Shown: positions 13,401 to 24,885 of the stretch, in pieces | Numbering within the stretch: position 1 is the first letter of the stretch | Layout of the letters: every line of letters starts with the position of its first letter | DNA from: Oncomelania hupensis | Lineage: Eukaryota; Mollusca; Gastropoda; Littorinimorpha; Pomatiopsidae | DNA length: 64,000 bases | Assembly: GCA_036898135.1 (NCBI GenBank) | Contig: CM072522.1 | Coordinates: 8,382,186 to 8,446,185 of the forward strand | Direction of reading: 5' to 3' | Notes under the pieces: generated by a model | The model's database searches: none | What the model was told of the DNA's origin: nothing | Seen by the model: only the letters and a program-made list of their open reading frames with translations | Made by a program: the position numbers and the translations under genes

Positions 13401-14605
13401 TTATGGCTAGTAGTCATAATAGGTCGGAAAGACGAAAAGAAAGGGCTAGGGAGAGAGAGCCTTATTTTTTGTTTTAGCAATGTAGAATTGTATAGGTGCA
13501 CGCGCGGGCGTGTCTGAATATGAGCGAGTGTGTGTGTGGGTGTGTGTGTGTGTGTGTGTGCGTGCGTGTGTGTGTGTGTGTGTGTGGGAGAGAGAAAGAG
13601 AGAGACAGAGAGAGAGAGAGAGGATTTAATGGCTGATCTATAGCTGTAGAAGTCAATTAAGACAAAGAGAGCACGGCAGGCGGTGAAAGAATAAAAGCCA
13701 CTACAGCAGAAAGCTGACCCCAAAAAAAATTCTTCCGACCAAATGGGCAGAAAAGTGACGATCAAACAAGACAACTCTGCTCGCCTTGTTGACCCAGGGG
13801 GGAAGAGTTGTTGCCCTTTTCCCGCCACTAAGTCTTTGCGTCAACACCATCTTCCGCCGTTCTCACACAAGCCTTTGGTCTTTTCTCACTGTTCTGTCCA
13901 CACCACTCGCTCTTCGGCTGCTGGGCCCACATTTTTTTTCTCCAAAATTGTATTCCTAAATTGCCCCGTGAAAAAAATCAACAGTCGTGTAAACCTTCCG
14001 TGTCGTCTGCTCAGGAAACATCAGCATCCGGACTTCGTCTCTTACCACTCCCCTGCCCACACCCTAATTTTCTTTTGTATTTCCGAATTTTCGAGACTTA
14101 TCTAAAAATGCTTGAAATCGTTGGTGTGGGGGTGGTTGGTGGTCAGAACGAGCCAAATGGTGGTCGGTTGGTCCGTGGACGCCACCGTGTCTTAAGAACC
14201 ACTGGAGGGGATTTTGACCACCAAACTTCAAACGAACATTACATAGGTTAGTGGTCTACCTCCTGTGCCATCATGTTTGCTCTACCGCAAAGGTCAAGGT
14301 CATTGGAGTCATTTTGTTGCTAAAACATGGTGTTTTTTTTTCTCAAAATCAAAAAAATGGACTTGAAGCGATTTTGTTGAGTTCTGGTATACATGTACTT
14401 TTAATAATGTGCCATCCTTCAGTAGCAGTCCGGTTGTAAGTCAGTCGGTCCATCGCGCCGAATGTCACTTTTTTGTTCTAAACACTTTTTGCCTTTTCTC
14501 AAGAATTACTGAAAATTTATCATTATTATTTTCTACTTGTAAGCATGTTAGATCATTTGCACTTTTTAAAAGTTTAAGGTCTTTATGCTTCATCATTTTC
14601 GAAAC
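10433..14605. other. No gene recognised; low-complexity tracts
   Basis: It contains pyrimidine-rich strand bias at about 12410-12700, a (CA)n/(CG)n run at 13025-13065 and (TG)n followed by (GA)n at 13527-13621. AGGTCAAGGTCA occurs at 14291-14302. The long open frames at 12297-12848 and 13343-13828 come from this low complexity. Confidence 0.5.
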
Positions 14606-15230
14606 TATTTCAAATATTTAGGAGCAATTGTATCATATAATGGGCCCTGACAGGAAGTCGTCTCCAGGATAGCACAAACAACTGCTGCCCTGACAAGGTT
14701 GAAGACCATTTGAAAAAAAAAAAAAACCAAGACCATCAGTCTACACTCCAGGGTAAGGTTGCTGCTCTCCCTTGTCATTTCCATCTTCCTATACTCTTGC
14801 GAAACATGGACTCTCGCAGCAGACCTACAACGAAGAATACAAAGTATTGAGATGAGGTGCTACCGAAGACTTCTGGGCAATTCCCATACTCATTACCAAC
14901 ACGTCACCAACGAAGTCCGACAATCGCACAAGCCATTATACAACATGATGATATGCTCACAGTGGTGAAGAAACGAAACTCCGAGGGTATGGCCACGTCA
15001 TCGGAGCATCAGGCCTTGCAAATACTATCCTGCAAGGCACGGTGCAAGGAGGCAGAAGAAGAGGGAGACATAAAAAGAGGTGGGAGGATAGCATTCGAGA
15101 ATGGACTGCTTGACACTGAGCGAAGCCACGAGGGCTGCTGAGGACAGAGAAAGATGGAGTGCGCTGGTTAAACGATCATCTGTGGTGCCCCAATGACTTT
15201 CGAGTTACGAGATAGGATGTGATAAGATGG
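14606..15230 (+). mobile_element. RTE-like LINE, 5'-truncated copy
   Basis: It begins TATTTAGGAGCAATTGTATC and matches 62548-63165. Translations include ISIFLYSCETWTLAADLQRR and MRCYRRLLG. Several frameshifts and an internal A-run near 14715 show decay. It ends in ACGAGATAGGATGTGATAAG, a decayed pentamer tail. Confidence 0.85.
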
Positions 15231-16152
15231 GATTTTCTAAACACGTTTTGCGCTGTAAGCTTATCTAAAAATTGGCTTAGCCGATTTTGATAATGTTTTT
15301 CGCGGCTAGATTATTCAGATAGTGTCCTAACATACAATTTTTTTTTCTGCTTCGTTAGGATAAAGTCCAATCACAACACCTCCAATAAAACGAACACCTT
15401 TCAAAATGCTATGTCAACGCCTGGAATTGGAAATACATTGGAATGGCTAGCCATCTTTTATTATTTTTTTATTTCTTCTGCCGTTGGGACCACATTTCCT
15501 CGGCTGTTCCTTCGAAATTTCCCGTTAGAAATATATATATATATATATATCATCAGCAGACGACACGGACATTCTTACACTACTGTTATATAATACTATA
15601 TTATGTCGGCCATCATCACCTTTGTCAAACACGTCCGCAGGGAAGTGTTTATTGCAGTTAATTTGACACATTGGAGGTGTAAATGTGGCGACATCTGTTT
15701 GTTTGGGTTTGGTTTTAACCTCCTATCTCTTTCTCCTCTAATTTCTATCCCAATTCTCCCCAGTTATTCCTGTAAAAACAAAATCAGCTTGTCGTGTAAA
15801 CATTTTCCTGACGTCTGTTCGGGATAGCTGCCATCTTCGTCAGTATTGGGGTGTTTGTGCGGATCATACAGGGAGATTTGAGGCGCAAATAATGGCCGGT
15901 CTTTCTTCATTTGGGATTCGTGACAAAGTCTCAGTCCTTTCTCTGCAAATTTGCTGGTAAAAAAAAAGTGTTAAAAAATGTAAAAGAAAAGAATTGATGT
16001 GTGTACGCAAAATGATTGGGTGAAGTTTGAGTGCTCATAGTAGTAGTATGGCAGGTTTTGTGAATTGGATTTTCTTTTCAACAATTTATTTTTGCCCCCT
16101 TTCTCTAAATTTATCTTTAAATTTTGCCCGTTGAAATGTCTCCGTAGTCCAT
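15231..16152. other. No gene recognised
   Basis: AT-rich DNA with a short (AT)n run near 15532-15551. Nothing else recognised. Confidence 0.5.
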
Positions 16153-16432
16153 TAGTATAGTATAGTATAGTATAGTATAGTATAGTATAGTATAGTATAG
16201 TATAGTATAGTATAGTATAGTATAGTATAGTATACATGTAGTATGGTATGGTATTGTATAGTGTAGTGTAGGGTAGCGTACTATAGGATAGCATAGCATA
16301 ACATAGCGTAGTGTAGCGTAAGATAGCATAGTATAGAATAGTATACTGTAGTGTAGCGTAGCATAGGATAGCATAGTGTAGCGTAGTGTAGTGTAGCGTA
16401 GCATAGCATAGCATAAGATATCATATTATAGG
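16153..16432 (+). repeat. (AGTAT)n pentanucleotide array with degraded extension
   Basis: About 16 perfect units to 16233, then roughly 200 bp of variants (TAGCG, TAGTG, TAGCA, TAGGA). The 147-codon Tyr/Leu-rich frame on the - strand is translated satellite. Confidence 0.9.
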
Positions 16433-16874
16433 ATAACATACTTGCCCCTATGTTTTTACCAACCTCTAGGTCATCGTTGTGATAGTATGACTGTTTCGGT
16501 TATATGAAAATTGTGCTCAACTTTGACATGTTCTCTACAGCTGGGCGATGGTCGCAGTTTATCTACATTCCACCGGGCGCGAAAAGTCAGGGATGGAATG
16601 CCGGGTGGAACGTAGCTGGTCAACATTTGTACCTCACAGTGTCGCTTGAGTACATAACCGTTTGAACTACTGATCCAAGAACCTATTGCTGATCCAACCC
16701 CCTACCCCACTTCCTCTCCTCCTCTCCCTTTGCCACAACCAACTGTCACCTCCTTCAACACCCCCACCCCCTCGTGTACCACTCTCCTGAACTGGAAATA
16801 TATTGCTTTCTCCCCACCTCTCACCCTCTTTCGCCCACCCACCCCCCAACCCCTACCTACACGCTCCTCTTTTT
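16433..16874. other. No gene recognised
   Basis: Unique-looking DNA followed by a C-rich stretch (16685-16870). Confidence 0.5.
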
Positions 16875-17450
16875 CTCCATCCTATCATATCCTATTCCGT
16901 AACTCGGAGGTCGTAGGGGCACCACAGATGATCGTTTAACCAGCATACTCCATCTTTTTCTGTCCTCAGAAACCCTGATTGTTTCGCTCAGTGTCCAACC
17001 AGTCCATTCTCGAATGTTGTCCTCCCACCTCTTTTTCGGTCTCCCTCTTCTTCTACCTCCTTGCACTGTGCCTTGCCTGGTCCTGATTTGGCTCGGAAGA
17101 GTCCGCTGGACCTAAAGCAATAACCTTGTATTGTATTGTACTGTGCCTTGCAGGATGGTCGTTGCAAGACCTGATGATCTGGTGACGTGGCCATACCATC
17201 GGAGTTTCCGTTTTTTCACCACTGTGAGCAGGTCATCGTGTTGTCCACTCGATTGTGTGATGGTCTTTCGGACTTCGTCGTTGGTGATGTGTTGGGTATA
17301 GGAAATGCCTAGAAGTCTTTTCTAGCACTTCATCTCCATGCTTTGAATTCTTCGTTGTAGATCTGCTGTGAGGGTCCACGTTTCGCAAGCATATAGGAAG
17401 ATGGAGATGACAAGGGAGCGCAGCAGCCTTACCTTTTTTCTCCATACATT
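16875..17450 (-). mobile_element. RTE-like LINE, 3' end fragment carrying a small insertion
   Basis: It starts (on +) with a TATCATATCCTATTCC tail, then the - strand reads RRRGRPKKRWEDNIREWTG and, further up, CETWTLTADLQRR-like sequence in another frame. It is interrupted by the 63-bp insert at 17077-17139. Confidence 0.85.
17077..17139 (+). mobile_element. 63-bp retroposed 3' end with 12-bp target duplication
   Basis: It is flanked by perfect ACTGTGCCTTGC (17065-17076 and 17140-17151), which occurs only once in other copies of the host LINE. The insert contains GAGTCCGCTGGACC, TAAAGCAATAACC and a (TTGTA)n tail. Confidence 0.85.
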
Positions 17451-18304
17451 GTTTATACCTTTGTCTTGGTGTGTGAAGAGGTGGGGGGGGGGGAGGGGGT
17501 GAAGGGCGTATACGTGGAGTTATGGGTTGCTAAACTTGGCTTTTTCTGCACAAATTTGGGCTTTTAGCTAGCGCCCCACTTTTTGTTTCTCCCAGAACCC
17601 CACTTTTTTCTAAGTCCATGGGAGTGTTCTTTTAGTGCATGGGAGTGCTTTTGTGGTCAATGGGATTAAATACATGGGAGTGCTCTATCCAGGACGGGCT
17701 GTTTCCTGGCCAAGTTGAGAGCCGAAATAGGTCAACGGTACAAGAGCCATTTGTTGATCTCATTCTTACATTTGTTTTAAATTGAAAAAAACTTTCCCAT
17801 TTCTACATTTGGTCCAAAAACCCAGTTTGCAATGGATACACGCTTGTGTGTGTGTTAAGGGAGGGGGTGCGGTGTGTCTTTGTACGTTTGTTGGTGGGTG
17901 AAGGTGGTGTAGGGTGTGGCGTGGGGCATTACAAAACATTTGTGTAACAGCGCCTCAAACAAGAACGTGTTTGTACTACTTGATCAAGAAACAGTATTGC
18001 TTCCTCCACATCGCAAGATGTTTCTTCCTCCCCCCTCCCCTCCCCCCAACACACCTCAGCACCCGCCCCAACCTTAACTTCTCTTCCCCCCCTCTCTCTT
18101 TCTCTCTCTCTCTCCCTCTCCCTCTCTCTCAGTCGGTCAGTCATTGTGAGAATGAGGGGGTGTTTGTAGGGAAATAACCGGCATTAGTAAAACACTAACA
18201 ACACAAGAGAGTAGACTGAAATACGTGTTTGAATTACCAAACCACTCTTTTTGCTCTTCCCCCCCCCCCCTCCTCCTAATCACACACTCGTTAATTTTAA
18301 CTAG
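17451..18304. other. No gene recognised
   Basis: Short pyrimidine tract near 18085-18130 and G-rich run near 17480-17500. No element recognised. Confidence 0.5.
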
Positions 18305-18354
18305 TTCTTCTTCTTCTTCTTCTTCTTCTTCTTCTTCTTCTTCTTCTTCTTCTT

Positions 18355-18385
<31 letters not shown>
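18305..18385 (+). repeat. (TTC)n microsatellite
   Basis: About 27 units, ending in GTCGTCGTC. 18386-19113 shows no gene. Confidence 0.9.
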
Positions 18386-19113
18386 GTCGTCGTCGTCTTC
18401 TCATTTCCTTTTTTCTTTGTTTCTTCTTCTTCGCCCACTCCACGGCCTACACTCTTCACACCCCCTTCCCCCTACACACCCTGCTTCACCCTTCTCTTCT
18501 GTTTTTTCTCACAGCACGAACAAAATACCTATTGGGGGTCGGAAGGTCAGTCGGATAGAATGGAAATAAAATCCAAAGAATGGGCTTCGCTGGGTTGACG
18601 TCGCTATCGTGATGGGGAGTGTGCAGGGAATCGGGAGTGGGTGAGAGGGTACACTACAGGGTCGGTAGAGTTGGGGGTGTATGGGTGATGTACAGAAGCG
18701 CCTACAAGGGGTCAAAACATATATTAAGTTTGTGGTAGAAATAAAAAGTAATCTATGGGTTGATACGGTGGGAAGAGAGGGAGGGAGAGAGACGGACACA
18801 CAGGGTACACAATTGGGGTGGGGTGTGGGGGGGGATGGGCGGGTTGGAGATGGGTGGGTAAGTCAGAAGAAAGAGTATACCTATTGGGGGTACCTACAGC
18901 ACAAGAGAGAGTGAGTCAGCCTTCACACCTACATTCACTGGAACCGTAGCTCGCAGGCGCTCGTCTTCGGCTAGCTGTCGTCTTTAGGGCTTTTTTTTTT
19001 TTCTTTACAAGTATGACTAAGTAAAGCAGTGTTCAAGTCAAGTCAGCGAATCTTAGAATATTACCCATAATGGGGAATTTATACATCCCATTGCATCTCG
19101 TAAATTAACAAAC

Positions 19114-19535
19114 AAAAGATAAGATAAGATAAGATAAGATAAGACAACTTTATTATCTTTTACAAGAAATTACATTGTGGTATACAATTACAATCAACAA
19201 GGAATAAACATCACAATAATAATAACAACAATCATAATGACAATGAGGATAAAAATGCACAGTCACATATGAATATAATTACATACAATCACAAATAACA
19301 ACTATAATATGAAAAGCTAGTATGATGACCAAGACTACTATTACTAGATGCTATAGTATATGATTAGTATATGAATATGCTTTTCCCCTAGATTCAGAGA
19401 AGTTCGGACTCCGGATGGGCTCACCACCAATAGACAGCCTTGTCCTTAATGCTGCGAAATAATAGGATGTAGTATCCCTGTCTCCGCGACTGTGGAACGC
19501 AGAGCTGAGTCTCCTTGTACTATAAACCTCCGTGG
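19114..19535 (-). mobile_element. Retroposon 3' end with (TTATC)n tail
   Basis: On + it opens with (AAGAT)n then AACTTTATTATCTTTTACAAG, i.e. on the - strand a 3' UTR ending ...AATAAAGTTG and a (TCTTA)n tail. Upstream on the - strand short frames (FHSRGDRDTTSYYF) look like a decayed LINE C-terminus. Confidence 0.5.
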
Positions 19536-19578
19536 TCGGGTACGTGTACGGGGGCAAAATTGTTGGGTATTGCTATTT

Positions 19579-19579
<1 letters not shown>

Positions 19580-19612
<33 letters not shown>

Positions 19613-19640
19613 CGAGAGAGAGAGAGAGAGAGAGAGAGCT
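19580..19640 (+). repeat. (TG)n/(AG)n compound microsatellite
   Basis: (TG)n at about 19579-19602 followed by (AG)n to 19638. Confidence 0.9.
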
Positions 19641-20114
19641 GTGTTTTGGACGGGTACCTGGCTTAATCGGGTGGAGGTGTCGGAGTGGAAGAGAGAAAAG
19701 GAAATGGAGGATTGTCTTATCTAACTTGGGGTGGTCGAATGGGTGAAGATTTTCTTTCAAGAGCCCAGGGTTATCCAGGATGTTTGAGCTGGGTGGATTG
19801 CATTTCGGGTATTTGTTGTGCTTAAAGTTTGTTTAGGTCCAAGTTTGGACGGATACAATCCCAAGTACTATTTGGCATTTGGGCCCATCTTCTTGCAACA
19901 CGTGGTGAGGGCATAACTCACCACGTCACTTTAATATAGCATAGGAAAAGGTTGACAGTGCTCGTGATTTCTTCATCATTTAACTTTTGAAATCTTTCAG
20001 TTTGATGCAGCTCTTACGGTGATTCTAAGAGACTTTGTAAGGTAAAATCACAGTCGCCCATATCTGGACACGCGAGCGTCTACGATAACGTCTCTCTTGT
20101 CTTGTACAAAGTGC

Positions 20115-21092
20115 CCTTAACAATGTTGCGGTCTTGTGCAGTTTAAACCACATGTCACTGAATCCGGCAAAATCAAAAGCTATGTTAATAACTAGACAAA
20201 AGCATCGGCGGTCTCCGCTTTCTCTTGATTTAGCTGTGAATGGAAAAAAAAGGTCAAACAGGTTTCATGAAAGTCATAATCTTTTAGGCATGATCATAGA
20301 CAATAAACTCTGTTGGCATTCACATATTCAAAGTCTTTGTAAAACTCTCTCAACAAAATTATTTATGTTTTCTAAGCTTCAGACAATCACAACTGCAGAT
20401 GCAATAAAAAAAAAAGAAAAGTGCTGATATCAAACCTCACATTGAATATGCTTAAACAATATGGGACGGCTGCAGTGATGCCTTGTTTAAAGAGATTAAT
20501 TCTATTCAATGCAGAGCTGCAAAATTACTTATCCCCAACACTTCTATCTCAATTGATTCAAAATTTAAAAAGTAGTTGGCATGCTCCCCCTATACAAACA
20601 CTTTAATTACAATAAAACAGTTTTAATTTACAATATACTGAATAATCGAGCTCCTGCTTTAAAAGCACCTTTTAACAGTCATCATCTCGTTATTCATATT
20701 TCAGACATAATTTAACATTTCCATAACCACGCTTAGACATATTTAAAACATCTCTATCCTATTCTGGTCCAAGCGTGTGGAATTCTCTACCTCAAGAAGC
20801 AAAGGAAAGTAAATAATGAACATCGTTTAAAACTAGACTCCACAAATTATTTTCCCTTTGCTCCTAATATTTAACATGTTTGTCTACCCTGCGATATTTT
20901 AAGTTTTTGAGGATGTGTGAAGTTGCGTGTGTATGTGTGCAGGGGAAAAGGGGGGGAATATGTGTAGTTAGATGCATTAATATTCTTAGTTATTTCGTAC
21001 CATAGTTATGTTAATTGTTTAGTTGTGAATTGTTTATTAAGGACTAGCTGTAAGACCGGTTAATAGGACCTAATGCAATTATCCAATTAAAG
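20115..21092 (+). mobile_element. LINE pol C-terminal remnant (Jockey/CR1-type) with 3' UTR
   Basis: It reads MSLNPAKSKAMLITRQKHR, then LLGMIIDNKLCWHSHI and, after frameshifts, SVWNSLPQEAK, a typical thumb/C-terminal region of a non-LTR reverse transcriptase. An A-run frameshift near 20407 and several stops make it dead. The 3' end contains AGGACCTAATGCAATTATCC, resembling the small inserts at 17077 and 21154. Confidence 0.8.
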
Positions 21093-21153
21093 GTTTCGAC
21101 TTTTATGCATTATGTCAAGGTTTCAATTTGATCTCAGCGACAGTCAAGCCAAG

Positions 21154-21202
21154 CAGAAGAGTCCGCTGGACCTAAAGCAATAATCTTGTAATTGTAATTG
21201 TA
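21154..21202 (+). mobile_element. 49-bp retroposed 3' end with 11-bp target duplication
   Basis: It is flanked by perfect GTCAAGCCAAG (21143-21153 and 21203-21213). The insert holds GAGTCCGCTGGACCTAAAGC, AATAATCTTGTA and (ATTGTA)n. It is the same family as 17077-17139. Confidence 0.85.
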
Positions 21203-21233
21203 GTCAAGCCAAGTCAATATATTCTTTATTCTT

Positions 21234-21800
21234 TAGTCGCGGGTCGTCGCATTTTTTCATTTTTATATGAACGAGCTAGAAGATTTTTCTCGAAAGATTG
21301 AGACCCATCGATTCAACAGTGATTCATGCACACATCCAAAATAATAAATACGCGCAATCTGTTTTCATAACCGTTCAATTTATGGTAAGAACAACACAAA
21401 ACACTACCTTTGTCATTTGAGGGATTTAGGAGTGAAGTATGGCGCAAATGCTACAGTTACCGCGTTACAAGCTATTAGGCCTATTCAAGGGAACTTACTC
21501 TTGTTTTGTTTCACTCGCAAAGCGCCTCGTGGAAACCGGTTACTACCGACGGAAGTTGTAGCTGCAGTAAACGCACATGTCTCAAAGCGAACTTCCGTCA
21601 AGTAAATCTTGAATAGCTTGAATCTATTCACCCACCCACCCATCTCCTCCCCCCCCCCTCCAATTTTAATGGTTTGAAAATAGACTGCGCATATTTATTA
21701 CTTTGGATGTTTGCATGAATCGCTGTTGAGTCGCTTCTTTTGAAGGAAAATCTACTAGTTCGTTCATATAAAATGTAAAAAAATGCGGTGACGCGCGATT
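21234..21800. mobile_element. Foldback element with ~145-bp terminal inverted repeats
   Basis: 21234-21385 and 21660-21800 are diverged inverted copies. They share CGCATTTTTT, TATATGAACGA, TTCATGCA, CATCCAAA and TAATAAATA in order. The middle 275 bp has no recognised coding. Target duplication not found. Confidence 0.75.
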
Positions 21801-22950
21801 TTGGTTGAGACGAGTTTAAGACCTTGATGCAATACATAGAAGTGAGAGAAATACACACACGCGTTATCATTATCGTAGACGCTCGCGCGTTCAGATACGG
21901 GCGCCTGTGGGTAAAATGAGGTCGACTGCTGCTGTTGTAGTGAAATGTTATATTGAGGTGCTAAAAAGGTCCAATGGAGTAAAAAGAGGCAGTCTTAGAC
22001 TCTTTCAAAGGCCAACAGACTTTGTAATCTTGGTCCCCACACAATTTGCTAGTTAAAGTTTGCATAGGAAAAGAAATTGAAAAACTCTTTTGCCTAGTAC
22101 TGGGCCCAGGTCAGCTGAAAACGAAGAAAAGAGAATCACTCCTTGGTTGATCAAAAGAGAATCCCTCCTGGCCTAAGCAGGGATCGAAAACAAGTCTTAT
22201 AATCCCATGGCAAGGGACGGGCAAACGAGAATTAAACGAAAAGCTTGTTTTGATCCACCTGTGCCGGGGTCCAGGTACTGTTGAAATCTGAGGAGAGAGA
22301 GTCACACCTCGGCTGCTATCAGAGTAATTGCGGCCATACTTCTGTTACCTGCCAAGATTTTGGCGAGTTGAGGGTGTGGTGGTGGAGGCCCCGGGGGGGA
22401 GGGGGGAGGGGGAGGGAGGAGAAGAGATTTGCTAAAATAAGTTATAAACACATCATAAGTTGATATTGAGTTAATCAGTCAATGTGCACGTTGTTCATTC
22501 ATTGCAGTGCTAGCTATGATCAAGGAGTGAGACCAACATGATTAACAATCTTAAATATTTTCGTTCATTCCCCTGTCACTGTTTTCATAAAAGTATACGT
22601 GTATGGAAAGGGTTATGATGCCTCGCTTTGGACAGGGTGGGGGGTGGGGAGGTGGAGGGAAGGAGGGTAGGGAGAGGTGTGCGAAGGGTGACTGTGAGGA
22701 CAAAATGTGCATGGTGAGTCACTGTTGCATACAATGTTCTGTATATAATCCGACACTGATAAGGCTTCACAATGAAATAGCAACACACAAGATTACAACA
22801 CAGTTGCACTGTAGCTGAATTATTTGCTGTGCAGTAGTAATTTGCACACGTTTATATATTTATATGTATGTATCACCTTGGTATGCATACAAGCACTCGC
22901 CGACTTTGCACTCAAACACTGTCACATACACATGCGTAAACACTCATAGG
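21801..22950. other. No gene recognised
   Basis: G-rich runs near 22390-22420 and 22637-22675. Nothing else recognised. Confidence 0.5.
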
Positions 22951-22954
22951 CAAG

Positions 22955-22959
<5 letters not shown>

Positions 22960-23018
<59 letters not shown>
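22960..23018 (+). repeat. (CT)n microsatellite
   Basis: About 29 units. Confidence 0.95.
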
Positions 23019-23019
<1 letters not shown>

Positions 23020-23580
23020 CCCCCATACACACCCACCCACCCATTCGGTCATAAATTTGCGGGTTTGGGCCTCATGGCTTCTACTTTTATCAAGCACGGC
23101 GATGACAGTGTGAATTATTTTACAAAGTCAGCCGTTATAAATCGACGACAATCATCTTTGACTTTGGAGAACAACTAGGTAGACCAGCAGAAACCACCCT
23201 TTCTTCTCCAGACCTTATGGGACCCGCACGACATGCTGTATATTTTAGGTGTACTTAAACAATACAGCTTTTTGGAGGAGTACTTACCTAGCAATGTCGC
23301 GATCAGGCTATTGTGTAGAGGGACAAGTGTTCACGCCTTTGGAGCACTGGGTGGCGAAGTTTGATGATTGTCAGAGGGGCCCAAGTGGGGAAAGACGGTA
23401 AAGCTGTCAGCATCAACAACAAGGAAACGTCCATTGGGGGACACAGTGACTGAATCAGTGTTATGGCGCATGCTTGTCCAATAGCGTAGGTGATTTTTAT
23501 GTGGAAACGTGACAGTATATTATGGTATTTAATGTGCAGTCAGTCTAAATGTAAAACTGCAATGAGAGAGAGAGAGGGAG

Positions 23581-23595
23581 TGTGTGTGTGTGTGT

Positions 23596-23633
<38 letters not shown>
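23581..23633 (+). repeat. (TG)n microsatellite between short direct repeats
   Basis: The run is bracketed by related GTGCAGTCAGTCTAAATG (23534) and TGCGCAGTCAGCCTAAATAA (23638). Confidence 0.85.
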
Positions 23634-23634
<1 letters not shown>

Positions 23635-23749
23635 GTCTGCGCAGTCAGCCTAAATAAGTAAATGTTAAAATGTAATAAATAAATAAATATACTATAAATA
23701 ATAAATGTATACATAAAAAATTGGATGTAGTTTTATCTAAATGTTGCAA

Positions 23750-23950
23750 TTAAACAAATAAACATTTATTTCTGTTCGTCCCTTATTACAGCAGTCTCGA
23801 TCTCCTTAGATCGCTGCAACAATAAAGTAATAAATGATCTGGATGCATTCTATCTACATGCAAAAGAGTAATAAATAAATAAATTAATTAACAATTTATT
23901 TCTGTTCGGTCAGTTATTATAGCAGTCTCGATCTGCCTTAGATCGCCACG
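23750..23950 (+). repeat. Diverged tandem duplication, ~129-bp period
   Basis: TTTATTTCTGTTCG, then CAGCAGTCTCGATCT and CTTAGATCG, occurs at about 23766 and 23895, preceded in both by AT-rich TAATAAATAAATAAA-like sequence. Confidence 0.7.
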
Positions 23951-24445
23951 CTTTTAGTTTGCTTGATCCACCATCAAAACGCCACCACTACCCCGGCCCA
24001 CCTATCTTGGTTTACGTATATATTGTAATAATAAACTCCTCCCTCAGCCTTCACAGACATTAAAACACTGCCATCACCCCTAACATAGCTGCCTTTCTCG
24101 TCTTTCTTCCTTCCCCCTTCACTTCCTTTCTCCCCGTCTACCCGTCCCCCTCTCTCACCTCTCAGCGGTATGCGGTTGATCTGCGACTGTAGCGGAGTCA
24201 AAACGTCACATGGCCGTAAAATCTTTTTGGTGGAAAAACCCGTCCAAAATATGTGCGGCCTACTGCGACCATAAAATGCTGCTACAACTTTGAGCCAAAG
24301 CAGGATTAGACCTTCAAAGCTACCACTAGCTATAGCCGAAGAAGATATAATACTTACGCACGCATTTCACGCACACTCTGTGTACGTCTGTGTCTGTCTG
24401 TGTCTATATCCCTCTCCTTCTATCCCTCCCTCTCCCTCTGCCCCT

Positions 24446-24885
<440 letters not shown>

